Assembly: GCA_036873755.1 (NCBI GenBank)
Contig: JAVTVY010017245.1
Coordinates: 1-64,000 of the forward strand
Direction: 5' to 3'
Origin: Hanleya hanleyi
Lineage: Eukaryota > Mollusca > Polyplacophora > Lepidopleurida > Hanleyidae
Length of the DNA stretch: 64,000 bases
Within the stretch, counting starts at the first letter, position 1, and each line of letters opens with the position of its first letter. The translations under genes and the position numbers were made by a program. Below the pieces are notes generated by a model, which saw nothing but the letters and a program-made list of their open reading frames with translations, did not search any database and was not told the DNA's origin. Positions 43,466 through 55,612 of this stretch are shown here, one piece after another.

Positions 43466-45065
43466 AGTGGTACTGCCTGATACCTGTACTCAGTGGTACT
43501 GCCTGATACCTGTACTCAGTGATACTGCCTGATACCTGTACTCAGTGGTACTGCCTGCTACCTGTACTCCGTGGTACTGCCTGCTACCTGTACTCCGTGG
43601 TACTGCCTGATACTTGTTCTCAGTGGTACTGCCTGATACTTGTTCTCAATGATACTGCCTGCTACCTGTACTCAGTGGTACTGCCTGATACCTGTACTCA
43701 GTGGTACTGCCTGATACCTGTACTCAGTGGTACTGCCTGATATCTGTACTCAGTGATACTGCCTGATACCTGTACTCAGTGATACTGCCTGATACCTGTA
43801 CTCAGTGGTACTGCCTGATACATGTTCTCAGTGGTACTGCCTGATACCTGTACTCAGTGATACTGCCTGATACTTGTACTCAGTGGTACTGCCTGATACC
43901 TGTACTCAGTGGTACTGCCTGATACTTGTACTCAGTGGTACTGCCTGATACCTGTACTCAGTGGTACTGCCTGATACCTGTACTCACTGATACTGCCTGA
44001 TACCTGTACTCAGTGATACTGCCTGATACCTGTACTCAGTGGTACTGCCTGATACATGTTCTCGGTGGTACTGCATGCTACTTTTTCTCAGTTCTCAGTG
44101 GTACTGCCTGATACTTGTACTTAGTGATGCTGCCTGATACTTGTACTCAGTGATACTGCCTGATACTTGTACTCAGTGGTACTGCCTGATACTTGTTCTC
44201 GGTGATACTGCCTGATACATGTTCTCAGTGGTACTGCTGATACTTTTTCTCAGTTCTCAGTGGTACTGTCTGATACTTGTACTCAGTGGTACTGCCTGAT
44301 ACTTGTACTCAGTGATACTGCCTGATACTTGTTCTGAGTGGTACTGCCTGATACATGTTCTCAGTGGTACTGCCTGATATTTGTTCTCAGTGGTGCTGCC
44401 TGATACTTGTACTCAGTGGTACTGCCTGATGCTTGTACTCAGCGATACTGACTGATCCTTGTTCTCAGTGGTACTGCCTGATACTTGTTCTCAGTGGTAC
44501 TGCCTGATACATGTTCTCAGTGGTACTGCCAGATACGTGTTCTCAGTGGTACTGCCTGATACTTGTACTCGGTGGTACTGCCTGATACTTGTACTCAGTG
44601 ATACTGCCTGATACTTATTCCCAGTGGTACTGCCTGATACTTGTTTTCAGTGGTACTGCCTGATACTTGTTCTCAGATGTACTGCCTGATACTTGTACTC
44701 AGTGGTACTGCTTGATACTTGTACTCAGTGATACTGCCTGATACTTATTCCCAGTGGTACTGCCTGATACTTGTTTTCAGTGGTACTGCCTGATACTTGT
44801 TCTCAGATGTACTGCCTGATACTTGTACTCAGTGGTACTGCCTGATACTTGTACTCAGTGATACTGCCTGATACTTGTTCTCAGTGGTACTGCCTGATAC
44901 TTGTTCTCAGTGGTACTGCCTGATACTTGTACTCAGTGGTACTGCCTGATACTTGTACTCAGTGGTACTGCCTGATACTCGTTCTCAGTGGTACTGCCTG
45001 ATACTCGTTCTCAGTGGTACTGCCTGATACTTGTTCTCAGTGGTACTGCCTGATAACTTGTACTC
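43466..45065 (+). repeat. 26-bp minisatellite
   Basis: About 60 head-to-tail units containing GGTACTGCCTGATACCTGTA followed by CTCAGT. Variants swap CCTGTACTC for CTTGTTCTC, and GGTACT for GATACT, in clusters, showing local expansion of variants. Not coding. Confidence 0.9.
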
Positions 45066-45370
45066 AGTGGCACCAATTGACTTTTGTACTCCGTGGTACT
45101 AGCTGACTCGTACTTCATGGTACTGACTGACTCAGTCTCTTCTACTCAATGATACCAACTGACTCTTGTACTCAATGGTGCCAGCAACTCTTGTATTCTT
45201 GTACTCGGTGGTACCAGTTGACTCTTGTACTCAGTGGTAACAGCTGACTCTTGTACTCAGTGGTACCAGCTGTCTCTTGTACTAAGTGGTACGGTAACAG
45301 CAATATCTTGTACTCAGTGGTAACAGCAAACTCAGTGGTAACAGAGACTATTGTACTCAGTGGTAACAAG
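45066..45370 (+). repeat. Degenerate border of the minisatellite
   Basis: Units change to forms such as TGACTCTTGTACTCAGTGGTA with irregular length, leading up to the 5S-derived sequence. The same degenerate type resumes at about 45525 and runs to 45790. Confidence 0.6.
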
Positions 45371-45470
45371 GTACGGCTTATAGTGTTGGACACACCTGTT
45401 CTCGTCAGATCACTGAAGTTAAGCAAAGTTAAGCTTGGTCAATACTTGGATGGGTGACCTGGTGCTGTAC
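45371..45470 (+). rRNA. 5S rRNA-derived pseudogene or SINE head
   Basis: From GTACGGCTTATAGTG through TTCTCGTCAGATCACTGAAG, TTAAGCA and TACTTGGATGGGTGACC to GGTGCTGTAC this follows animal 5S rRNA. The internal pol III control region (A-box and C-box) is largely preserved. About 14 bases that normally lie between GGGTGACC and GGTGCTGTA are missing, so it cannot make normal 5S RNA. About 55-70 bases of non-5S sequence follow before minisatellite resumes, which fits either a truncated 5S pseudogene or the head of a 5S-derived SINE. Confidence 0.7.
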
Positions 45471-45789
45471 TGGCTGGGCTGATCAGTGTCCAGGGTAATA
45501 GGAACTGTGAGCATTCTTGTGTTCTGGCACACCAGCTGACTCTTTATACTCAGTGGTAACAGCAAACTCTTGTACTCAGTGGCACCAGCTGACTCTTTTA
45601 CTCAGTGGTAACAGCAAACTCGTGTACTCAATGATGCCAGCTGATTACTCAATGATGCCAGCTGATTCTTGTACTTCTTGGTACTGCCAGGCCCTTTTAC
45701 TCATACTCAGAGATACATGATGTACATTCATCAGACTGACTCTTATACTCAAGTGGTATCAGCTGAGCTGACTCTTGTACTCCATGGTA

Positions 45790-46224
45790 CTGCCCGACTT
45801 TTTATAATCATTGGTACAGCTTGATTAATTATTAAAGTTAATTTGCCAAATGTTAGCTCGATTATTAAAGTTAATATTCCAACTGTTAGATAGATTGAAA
45901 TAAAAGTACACCCTCCACTCCATAGGTTTATTCATATAGTACATGACAGTACATGGTCTCATAAATGAGGTAAACAAAACATTACTTCATTGCGATCAAG
46001 TATTTTGTCCACCATTTTTAGCCATATCTCGTTGGGAATTCCCAGAGCTCGTCGAGTTTAGCCGAATAGCCGGTGTTTTAAGGGAGCGGTTTCCAGCAAG
46101 GAATGACGTTCATGTTTCCCATACCCCAAGTTATCAAATCTGATATCAGTCATAAACACATCTCATTTTACTACACATAATGCAATTTAGTCTGAAATCT
46201 TACCACATTCTACATTCCTTTCCC
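45790..46224. other. Spacer between the two minisatellites
   Basis: Unique-looking sequence. A short direct repeat around TTATTAAAGTTAAT lies at about 45825-45890. A 66-codon open frame at 45943-46143 has no recognisable domain. Confidence 0.45.
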
Positions 46225-46379
46225 ATAGATAGGAGGGCCTGAATGATGCCAACTGACCATTGTTCTTGATGATAGAGTCGGACTTGTACTCTGTATCAAT
46301 GACTGACTCATATTCGGTGGTACTGCGTAACTGAAGCCGACTGTTGTAATTGTGATACAGCCTGACTTGTAATCAGTAA

Positions 46380-48045
46380 CAATGGCTGACTCTTGTACTC
46401 AGTGACTGACTATTATAATCATGGTACTGCCTGATATATACTCATTATCAGTGACTCAGTAACAATGGCTGACTGGTACTCGGTGACTGACTATTATAAT
46501 CATGGTACTGCCTGACATATACTCGTTATCAGTGACTCCGTAACAATGGCTGACTGGTACTCAGTGACTGACTATTATAATCATGGTACTGCCTGACATA
46601 TACTCATTATCAGTGACTCAGTAACAATGGCTGACTGGTACTCAGTGACTGACTATTATAATCATGGTTCTGCCTGTCATATACTCATTATCAGTGACTC
46701 AGTAACAATGGCTGACTGGTACTCGGTGACTGACTATTATAATCATGGTACTGCCTGACATATACTCATTATCAGTGACTCAGTAACAATGGCTGACTGG
46801 TACTCAGTGACTGACTATTATAATCATGGTACTGCCTGACATATACTCATTATCAGTGACTCAGTAACAATGGCTGACTCTTGTACTCCGGGACGGACTA
46901 TTATAATCATGGTACTGCCTGACATATACTCATTATCAGTGACTCGGTAACAATGGCTGACTCTTGTACTCAATGACTCCATGTTACTGCCTGACATATT
47001 ACTCATTATCAATGACTCTGTAACAATGGCTGTCTCTTGTACCCAGTGACTGACTATTGTAATCATGGTACTGCCTGACATATACTCATTATCAGTGACT
47101 CAGTAACAAGGGCTGACTGGTACTCAGTGACTGACTATTATAATCATGGTACTGCCTGACATATACTCATTATCAGTGACTCAGTAACAATGGCTGACTC
47201 TTGTACTCAGTGACTGACTATTATAATCATGGTACTGCCTGACATATACTCATTATCAGTGACTCGGTAACAATGGCTGACTCTTGTACTCAGTGACTGA
47301 CTATTATAATCATGGTACTGCCTGACATATACTCGTTATCAGTGACTCAATAACAATGGCTGACTCTTGTACTCAGGGACGGACTATTATAATCATGGTA
47401 CTGCCTGACATATACTCATTATCAGTGACTCAGTAACAATGGCTGACTCTTGTACTCAGTGACTGACTATTATAATCATGGTACTGCCTGACATATACTC
47501 ATTATCAGTGACTCGGTAACAATGGCTGACTGGTACTCAGTGACTGACTATTATAATCATGGTACTGCCTGACCTATGCTCATTATCAGTGACTCAGTAA
47601 CAATGGCTGACTCTTGTACTCAGTGACTGACTATTATAATCATGGTACTGCCTGACATATACTCATTATCAGTGACTCCGTAACAATGGCTGACTCTTGT
47701 ACTCAGTGACTGACTATTATAATCATGGTACTGCCTGACATATACTCATTATCAGTGACTCAGTAACAATGGCTGACTCTTGTACTTAGGGACGGACTGT
47801 TATAATCATGGTACTGCCTGACATATACTCATTATCAGTGACTCGGTAACAATGGCTGACTCTTGTACTCAATGACTCCATGGTACTGCCTGACATATTA
47901 CTCATTATCAATGACTCTGTAACAATGACTCTGTAACAATGGCTGTCTCTTGTACTCAGTGACTGACTATTGTAATCATTGTACTGCCTGACATATACTC
48001 ATTATCAATGACTCCGTAACAATGGCTGACTGGTACTCAGTTGTA
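46380..48045 (+). repeat. 81-84-bp minisatellite, related to the 26-bp array
   Basis: About 20 units built as GACTCAGTAACAATGGCTGA, then TGGTACTCAGTGACTGAC or TCTTGTACTCAGTGACTGAC, then TATTATAATCATGGTACTGC, then CTGACATATACTCATTATCAGT. The segments GGTACTGCCTGA and TACTCAGTGAC are those of the 26-bp unit, so this looks like a higher-order unit of about three diverged monomers. The 81- and 84-bp variants differ by TGG against TCTTG(T). Confidence 0.85.
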
Positions 48046-49369
48046 CAGCTGACTCGATACTATTATAACTGTCAATGTTTTACTCCGTGTTAATCCAACT
48101 ACCCTTTCTGTTCTAGTCGGTTGCCATTGAAATAGGATCAGATATATATGGGAACACCTTGTAAACCAGTTATATTCTATTCGACCCCCAGTTCTGGCTT
48201 TCTACATGCTTTGTAAAACGATCATCAGGGGGATAAAATTGTACAAAATTTGATGTGGGATTTGATTTGTAGGTACATGGCAGACAAATGAAGGGGCTGG
48301 GAAATTGAGTTAGCCTATAATTTTGTCGCCTCTTGCACCCGTTACAATTAGTTGCGAGACTGTGCAGTGGGTACTGATTGATTCGAGCAGATTTGCCTCA
48401 ATAGATTTCATCTTCTGATTGATCAAGTTTCTCCAAATGTCTTGACTGATCCCATCGATTTGGAACCTGAATTGTCTGTCAGACTTGGGATGGGTAGACT
48501 GGATCTCAAAGTAACTATTTCATCGCACTGTGCTACGAATGGTGCTACATGACGTGTACTTCTCCTGTATCCAGCTTTGCCCCCCCCCCCCCCAACACAC
48601 ACACCCCCACCTTTCCTCTCCTGTATTCAGCTGCAATGTGGCATCAGAGTTGCAGAGTGTGAGAGAGCCAAGGTTGATGAAAAATGTCATAAGTGCATTG
48701 ACAAGGATCGTTCACTTGGAATGCATATGTTCCTGCGAATTCTTGCTTGTTCGAATAAATTCAATAGCACCAACATCATAGTCACTCAGTGATTCTACAC
48801 GCATATATACATGTATCATTCTCATGGCATAACATTGTATACCTCCTACAGATACACCCTCTGATCACAATGGTTAAAACCACGGAGCAGATTTGGCTTA
48901 GAATGTCAAAGCTAAAGAAGACTCTGTGCTCTTGTCAAATTGTTGAGCATCTAATTTATACATTCTTCTGTGAAATGCATTCTCCATCTCTGGTATCTCG
49001 ATACTCCTATCCCGTGTCGATCGAAATGGATAAAAACTGACTGCATGCATGCTGCTATTTTGACCCATTGTAGTCAGAGGGTGAAACAAACAGTTTAAGA
49101 GGTTGCAAACTCGAACATTGGGGAAAAACAGCAAGTTACCTACAAGTATGAATTGATATAATGGATTCATTGCTTGTACATGTAGGAGTTCTCATTCTCT
49201 CTCTTATTAACCAGCGGGTGTTTGGGTGTTTGGGTGGGCACCGGTTCCTGTTGCTCACTCACTCCTTTCCGTAAACATGTGTTGAACCAGTATCTGATAT
49301 CTTATTCTTTTATGGAAGGTCGACCCAGAAATCTAGCCTGTGGAATTCTTGAATAGTGCCAGCCTTGCG
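48046..49369. other. Intergenic DNA with a C14 tract
   Basis: A run of 14 C at 48580-48593 is followed by a CACACACACCCCCACC stretch. No gene recognised. The open frames across it at 48530-48792 are low-complexity. Confidence 0.5.
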
Positions 49370-49540
49370 TTTTCAAGGAGAGTGATCGCTCCCACTCTAC
49401 ATCATTCGCCTAGCTTTTACCCCAGGAGAGTCATTGATCAATCTCCTGGAAAATGTATTCGAGAGTAGTACTGACGAGACTGAATCTAGGGGAGTGATCA
49501 ACTCTCGCTAATATTACAAACTTGAAAGACTGCAGTATAT
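49370..49540 (+). repeat. Dispersed repeat with GGAGAGT...GATCA blocks, copy 2
   Basis: Second, diverged copy of the repeat at 26240-26466: CCCAGGAGAGTCATTGATCA, TCTCCTGGAAAATG, then GGGGAGTGATCAACTCTCGC. Non-coding. Confidence 0.45.
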
Positions 49541-52500
49541 GATTCACACGCAAGAGCTACAATTTAAGTGATCTGTTCTTGATAGACAGAACTGCTGTTG
49601 CAGTGTTCGTGTTATCAAGCTTTCAGCTTTTCGGTGTTTTCTCTCTCGATTTTTTTATTAGTCTGGAATCATTTCTATTTTATTGCCACTGGCTGTATGA
49701 TCAATATTTAGGACATGTTTATTGCATTGATGCAAAGGATAAGTCATTCATTCATGTACATGTACTTCGTATTCGTTGGATATGTTCACCAGTCTAGTTT
49801 TTGTAAAGTAGTATGCGGTAGATTAACTCTGAAGTTTGGTTTCAATTAAAATTAGAACCGGGTCAGGTATCCTGTTTTTATGTAAAACAGTATTTAACTT
49901 TTTGTTCTCTTCCACAAAATCAATGGTGTCAGATGTGCTCTATCTGCCCATCTTGTGCATTAATGACTTCATACTTTCATTAGATTGGGTATCTTTTAAT
50001 ACAGTGAAAATTGTACTGTAATTCCTATAATAATTCTATAACCTCCAAATTTGATTAATCATTTTCAATAACTTTGATCACACTTTGAATAATTTACTTA
50101 ACAAAGAAATAATGAATAATTTGCATGATTTTGGACCATTTTGTCAACTTCCTGTTCTGATCAATTTGCTCACCCTCTGATTTATTAGGGGGTCTACTGT
50201 AGGCCTACATTTATGAATGAAGAGGGTTTTTGTCTGGTTTTAAGTGAATCACCAGCTGGCTGTCCCCACTTCTCCCGGCTGCGGTTTCAACTGCTGGTCA
50301 GGACATGCAGCTGCTAAAATTGACAGCAGATGAAAGCAAGAGAACACCAGGCTGCCCTGCTAAAAGGCTTTGACAGACATTTCAAATTCTGAGCTTTAGG
50401 GGGTTTGAAATGTTGTGTAATGTTTTTGGGGCTGTTTAACAGAATGAGTCATCATGGGTCTTGGGCTTAAATTCTCACAGGCCACATGGGGATCTTCACT
50501 CAAAGGTTTTCTAATGACCTTAAATTTCTTCCAATTTTGGCTGTGGAATTGTGTCTCCTAAGCCTAGTTTGTCCCAGTTTTACCTAGGACCTGGTAAATC
50601 GTGATACCATCGAGTGCCTATGTACATGCATCTATTAATCCATCCATCGAAATGTGCACTGCTACTGTCAGACGGTTTACATTGTCCATGAGATGGAAGT
50701 ATCTTCTAGTCAGAAGCTGCTGGAGACGTATCAATATCCCCACACCTGCTTCCCGCCAAATCTGTTGTCAACCAACTGTTATCCACTATCCATGTATATG
50801 TAATCAGGTATATGAACATACCCTTCAAGCCTCAGTCCTCAGTGAAGACATTGTGTAAGACTGCATGAATTTGAGTGTCATGTTGTGGATTCAACAGAAG
50901 CAGTTTGGTACATTTGTAAGTGTTTAAGCAGAGTGTGTTGGGGGGGGGGGGGGGGGGGCAGATTGGTGGCTATGGCTACCCCTCTGATTCAATCACAGGA
51001 AGTGAAATTTTTCACCATAAAATCTGGGGATCAAATTTAATGTTAGCAAAGAATTGCTTGTAATTTGGGGGAAAAATATGAGGCTGATGAGGTGAAATGA
51101 ATCTGTGCATTTATTGAGAAGTGGGTTTGGCATGTATTGACTTGCACAGATTACCTTGTATAATTACCTTGTACATTACCTGTTGTGTCTATGGTGTTGC
51201 TCTATAATGTATCAAACTGTATCAGTGGCTTGTGTTATGTACTACCAGGGGTTTATAGAAGTCATTTTTCATAGCTACCCGCAGCAAAATATTGAGTTTT
51301 TTAAACGTGAAAATTGAATTTATTTAAATTTTAGCGACCCTTCTTCAAAATCAAATTGAATATTTTTAGATTCTAGCATCCCCATGCTATTTCTGCTTAA
51401 ATACCTACACAGGTGTTGGTAAGCTATTTAGCTGGGGATTGGTTTTAATAATCCATACATTAATTTAAGTTTGTTTAAATTGTTTTGCTTTTATTATTAT
51501 AGATTATGAAAATCAACTTTTTAAATGAATACATAAGAAAAAATTATATGTAGAATATATAGAGTCAATCTTTCTAATAAGACTATTTCCTTCTGTTTTG
51601 TGATATTAACAGAACACTACAATCAGTCACTGAAACACGCACCTATTAAGCATGATGCTAGCCTCCTAATGTAACTTGTCAGCTGTTACATTGATGAAGT
51701 CATGAGGTTTGGCCAATTTCTTCAGAAAAGTTCGTCTGACAATTTAATGATATATTAAGTGACATTTGGACAATGTCTAGCGAAACATTTTCTTTCCTAC
51801 CCAAGCGCATTATCACGAATAAACTACGTAACATACGCACTGGAAAGTGAAAGCTTCGCATGCCTCGTTCGGCTCTGATGCAGTACATGAGGGGGGACTA
51901 CTCTGTCGCTCTTGCTAACGTACAGTATACGTAGACCGTATGCAAATACGCTGAACCTTTCCATGGTTGCACAGCAGGACTACTACTCCACAAAGTGAAG
52001 AACATCACGGTTCAAGGTGGCTCGAAGTTAAAGCAAAGACTTTGTGGTTTGGGGTTCCCATTTGAAAACGTCCCCCTGAGTTCACCCGAATGTTACTGGA
52101 AATCCCGTTCTAAAACACCACCGGTCGGCTTTTCTCGTCCAAGTTCGACTGAGATGTATTGTTGTTACACAGACGTCCGTCTCCAAACAGGGGAGAAAAC
52201 TCAAATCGTAATCGGTTTTTAACGCCATTCGAATTGAATTTTCTCAAAATATAGAATATTTTCCTTCAAAAACAACAAAAATTGAATAAACACAGCTTAA
52301 AATTGAGTTTTTTATTCAATAATAGGGGCCGAATAACGGCCCCTATAGACGACGTGTATGAATCCCTGACAACAGTAACAGAGCATATATATACAAGCTG
52401 ACCCACCCCACCCCAACCCTGGTATACTTATGCCGGGTGGAATGGTATGGCTGGTGTGTGTGGGGTGGTACACTCCCGTTGTTATTTATGTGAAGATAAA

Positions 52501-52625
52501 TGTTATATCCTTTATGATATAACTAAAACTGTCTTTCTCGCCCCATGGGGCTCCCGGGGACTGACCTGGGGTGTCGTGCACACTCCAGGTCATGGTAAGA
52601 ATAGGCCATAGCCCCTCAGAGAGCT
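49541..52625. other. Intergenic DNA with a G19 tract
   Basis: Nineteen consecutive G at 50940-50958. CAGGG-type sequences near 51247 and 52370 (reverse) with inner ATTGAGTTTTTT complementarity hint at an old hAT-like insertion, but flanking 8-mers do not match, so I do not call it. No gene recognised. Confidence 0.4.
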
Positions 52626-52629
52626 TAGA

Positions 52630-52912
52630 CGACTATTGGGGCACCCATGGGGTTATCGGGTGAGAAAAGGAATAGGACCCAGGTGTTAAAAGGAGTAGGA
52701 CCCTACCCATGTAGCTTCCGGGTGTTAAAAGAAATAGGACCCTTGGTTTGGTTTGGTTTGATTGGGCACTCCATCGTATTACAATGGGCACAGGTCATAC
52801 AGAGTATGCCTACCCGTGTGGTTTCCGGGTGGGAAATGGAATAGGAACCTAACATTGTGATATGACTGAAATATTGTTGAAAGCGACGTTAAATCGTATT
52901 CACTCACTCCTA
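52630..52912 (+). mobile_element. SINE-like repeat, second copy
   Basis: Subrepeats with GAAAAGGAATAGGACCC and TTCCGGGTGTTAAAA are followed by GTGATATGACTGAAATATTG and GAAAGCGACGTTAAATCGTA, ending CACTCACTCC. Same layout as 5650-5822, with an extra unrelated segment at about 52742-52800. Confidence 0.55.
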
Positions 52913-54880
52913 TTCCTAAAGCTTTTTCTCCCTAAAAATGATTGTCTGTTGTCTGTGAAAGTAGGCCTGAATCCTCTTGGTGACCTATATAACATTTGAC
53001 ATACATCATGACTCAGATTTGTTTGTTATTTCACTAAATCTTCAAATCAACATGACTGTTTATCAATTCGTCCAAGATGCAAATAGATGTATAAACTTTG
53101 ATGGGGTGCGAAGCGGGTTAGAGTATTCTATTTATATGGAGAATCTGTGTGCTGTCAACAGAAAAAGTAAACAATGTACCCATAATCTTATTACTAGTAT
53201 TTTGACATTCTTGAGATTTTGAAGCTGAAGATCTAGTTGAAGGGGAGCTAACACTAACAGAGCAGTTTTCTCATGAATCTTGCCTAAAGGTCTGTCTGTT
53301 TGGTTGACAGACTGACTGACTGAATGAGTGAATACCCAGAGTGTGCTTGGTTTGACACAGTGGGGAATTTGAAGAATGTGTTGCAGTTGGAGAAGGCTGG
53401 CTGTACTGCATGTGGAAACATATGAAAGTAATCCAGCTCTCTTTGTCAGCCCAGTATGGCTTCCTGTAGGACTGTTTGGTCGGGACTAGCCCAGACTTTA
53501 CACTATGTGCTCAGGGGGCCGCAGAATGAGAAAAATGCCCCTGTCCTCAAGCTTTCGACTGGCGTGGAGACCCGAAATTAAACAAGTTTACCGCAGAGGA
53601 GAGAAAAACTGGAAACAACAGCTCCTGCTTGCACAGAGCATGTCAACTGAACACTAGACTGGATCAGAGGCCTGAGAGAAAAAAGCTATTCTTGCAACTG
53701 AGCAACAAAAATATCCACATGTTCCCCATGATTTAGAGGAGGGTTGAATGGGTGGAGTTGCGTAAACTAGTCTGACAGCTGCTCTAACATATATATATTC
53801 CATGTTGGTGCTGTGTGGTTGATTATTTGTAGTCCTGTATCAGCTGTGACACACTTACTCAAACCTGATCTCATATAAAATAGGCTAATATGATAGTGGC
53901 AGGCAGCCATGCTCGATTAACCCTGAACCTATGAAATGTAATTTCCTGTATAGCTACAAGCTTGCCTGCAGTGTATTCCGGCGCAGAGGTCTATCAGTGT
54001 GCTACTCCCCCACACATCGAGAGCCCCGTGCTTGTTCATGTGACTTGAATGCATACATGTGTTTGGGATTGATTCATTGAGCATAGAAGCCCAGAATTGC
54101 ATGCAGTGTGGAAGGAAAAGACAGTGGCTATTGTAGAGTTAGGACTAGGTATTGGCATGTTTTCTGACAGTTCAGTCCACATGTAGTAGGAAGATCTGCT
54201 CCATGAGTTGGCCCCCTCTGAACCTCCCGGTCAGCTGGTGTCATTAAAACTTTAGCTATTACTGGATACAGGATCATGGTTATGGAACTCCTCGAGGATC
54301 TAAACACTGAATGTATCTGTCTCGAACAGATCGACGATATCAAATTTCTGGTAAGCTCTCCACCTATTTTCTCATATGAACTATCTGATAATCAGATGTT
54401 TGTCTGATAACGAGAAGTCTTGGAAAATTGATCCATCATCATGCGCCCCAACATGTATATATATATATATCTCTCTCTCTCTCTCTCGCATGGCTATAAT
54501 CAGTACTATGTACTCTTCTTGTAGCTATAGCCTAGGTAGTTTTTGTACTTCTTTCACCTACACAGTACCATATTCAACTTGCTGACTACTGTAGTACTGG
54601 TCAAGGATGAACTTGTATTTTGTGAATAATATCATTTCACTGTGAATTCCTAATATCTTTCAATTGACTGTTGTTGAAGTCCGAACATTATTCACATTTG
54701 AATAGCTCAGGACCTCGGTTTGTCAGAAATTCCCAGCTCGCAGTATTAGCTGCCTGGGTTATTGAGAGATGAATGGGTTAATTGTTCATAGCGTATACAT
54801 TAAGGCTGCTCTCAAATGGCACATGTATGTGTGATGTCAGTGATCAGCAGGGTAATATGTGGGCGAGTCATACCAGATAC
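52913..54880. repeat. Intergenic DNA with (TA)n(CT)n microsatellite
   Basis: A compound TATATATA...CTCTCTCT tract lies at about 54455-54487. No gene recognised. Open frames at 52977-53222 and 54128-54585 have no recognisable domain. Confidence 0.45.
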
Positions 54881-55468
54881 TTAAAGATGTAATCAGCCTC
54901 AAAATCGATGGATTTTGTAAACTCTCCCATGTGCATTATTCAGCAGCGAAGTTTGCTAAAGCATCATATTTACTATATTTCATGATAGTGGGATCGCCAG
55001 TATACAACGAATGCAAGAATATCTTGTCAGAGCAATTTGAAACTCTGCCCGCTTCGACGGGTTTTCTGTTTCGCCATTGCGTGTGTGTTGTACGCGGAGA
55101 GGAAAATGACGTCACTGCGTGATGTATGAGTGACGTAGCGACGCTCACGAATCTGAATGCTGCACAGCTGCAGCTATGGCATAACGTCATGGCTCGTGCC
55201 TACGGTTCGGTAATGTCGCATAGCATACGTTGGTAGAATGCACCACACGTGTATACGCTTGTTGACACGGCCGTGAAAAAATAAACGGCATGCCATGCCG
55301 TTTATTTTTAAAGATCAATTCCTTCTATTTTCTCGTGAATGGTAGAAACAAGTTCAGTTTTTTGTGGTCAAATGCGTTTTATTTTGTACCTGTTGTAACA
55401 TATATCACGTTCGCTGAGTTTGAGAGACACCGATTTCAGTCCACATTTGAGGCTGATTACATCTTTAA
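54881..55468. mobile_element. TTAA-flanked MITE, 588 bp
   Basis: The left end is TTAAAGATGTAATCAGCCTC and the right end is its complement, a match of about 23-25 bp including TTAA on both sides. TTAA duplication is typical of piggyBac and Kolobok superfamilies. A 33-bp palindrome around ACGGCATGCCATGCCGT (centre about 55296) lies inside. Non-coding. Confidence 0.65.
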
Positions 55469-55550
55469 GAAATGGAACTTGTATCATCCTCAATTGGGGC
55501 TCAGCAGGAAGAGGATAGATCAAGGACTGGTTTGGCGCGGTTTCAGGATA

Positions 55551-55612
55551 TGATGTCGTGATATGATTGAAAATCATTGAAACGACGTTGAAATCCTACT
55601 CATTTCCACACA
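55551..55612 (+). mobile_element. Decayed SINE-like tail
   Basis: GTCGTGATATGATTGAAAAT, then GAAACGACGTTGAAATCCTA. A degenerate match to the tails at 5.8 and 52.9 kb. Confidence 0.4.

Noticed and set aside
51247..52372. Possible hAT element with CAGGG(G/A)TT(T/C)ATA ends
   Set aside because: Terminal similarity is weak and the flanking eight bases differ completely, so there is no evidence of a target duplication.
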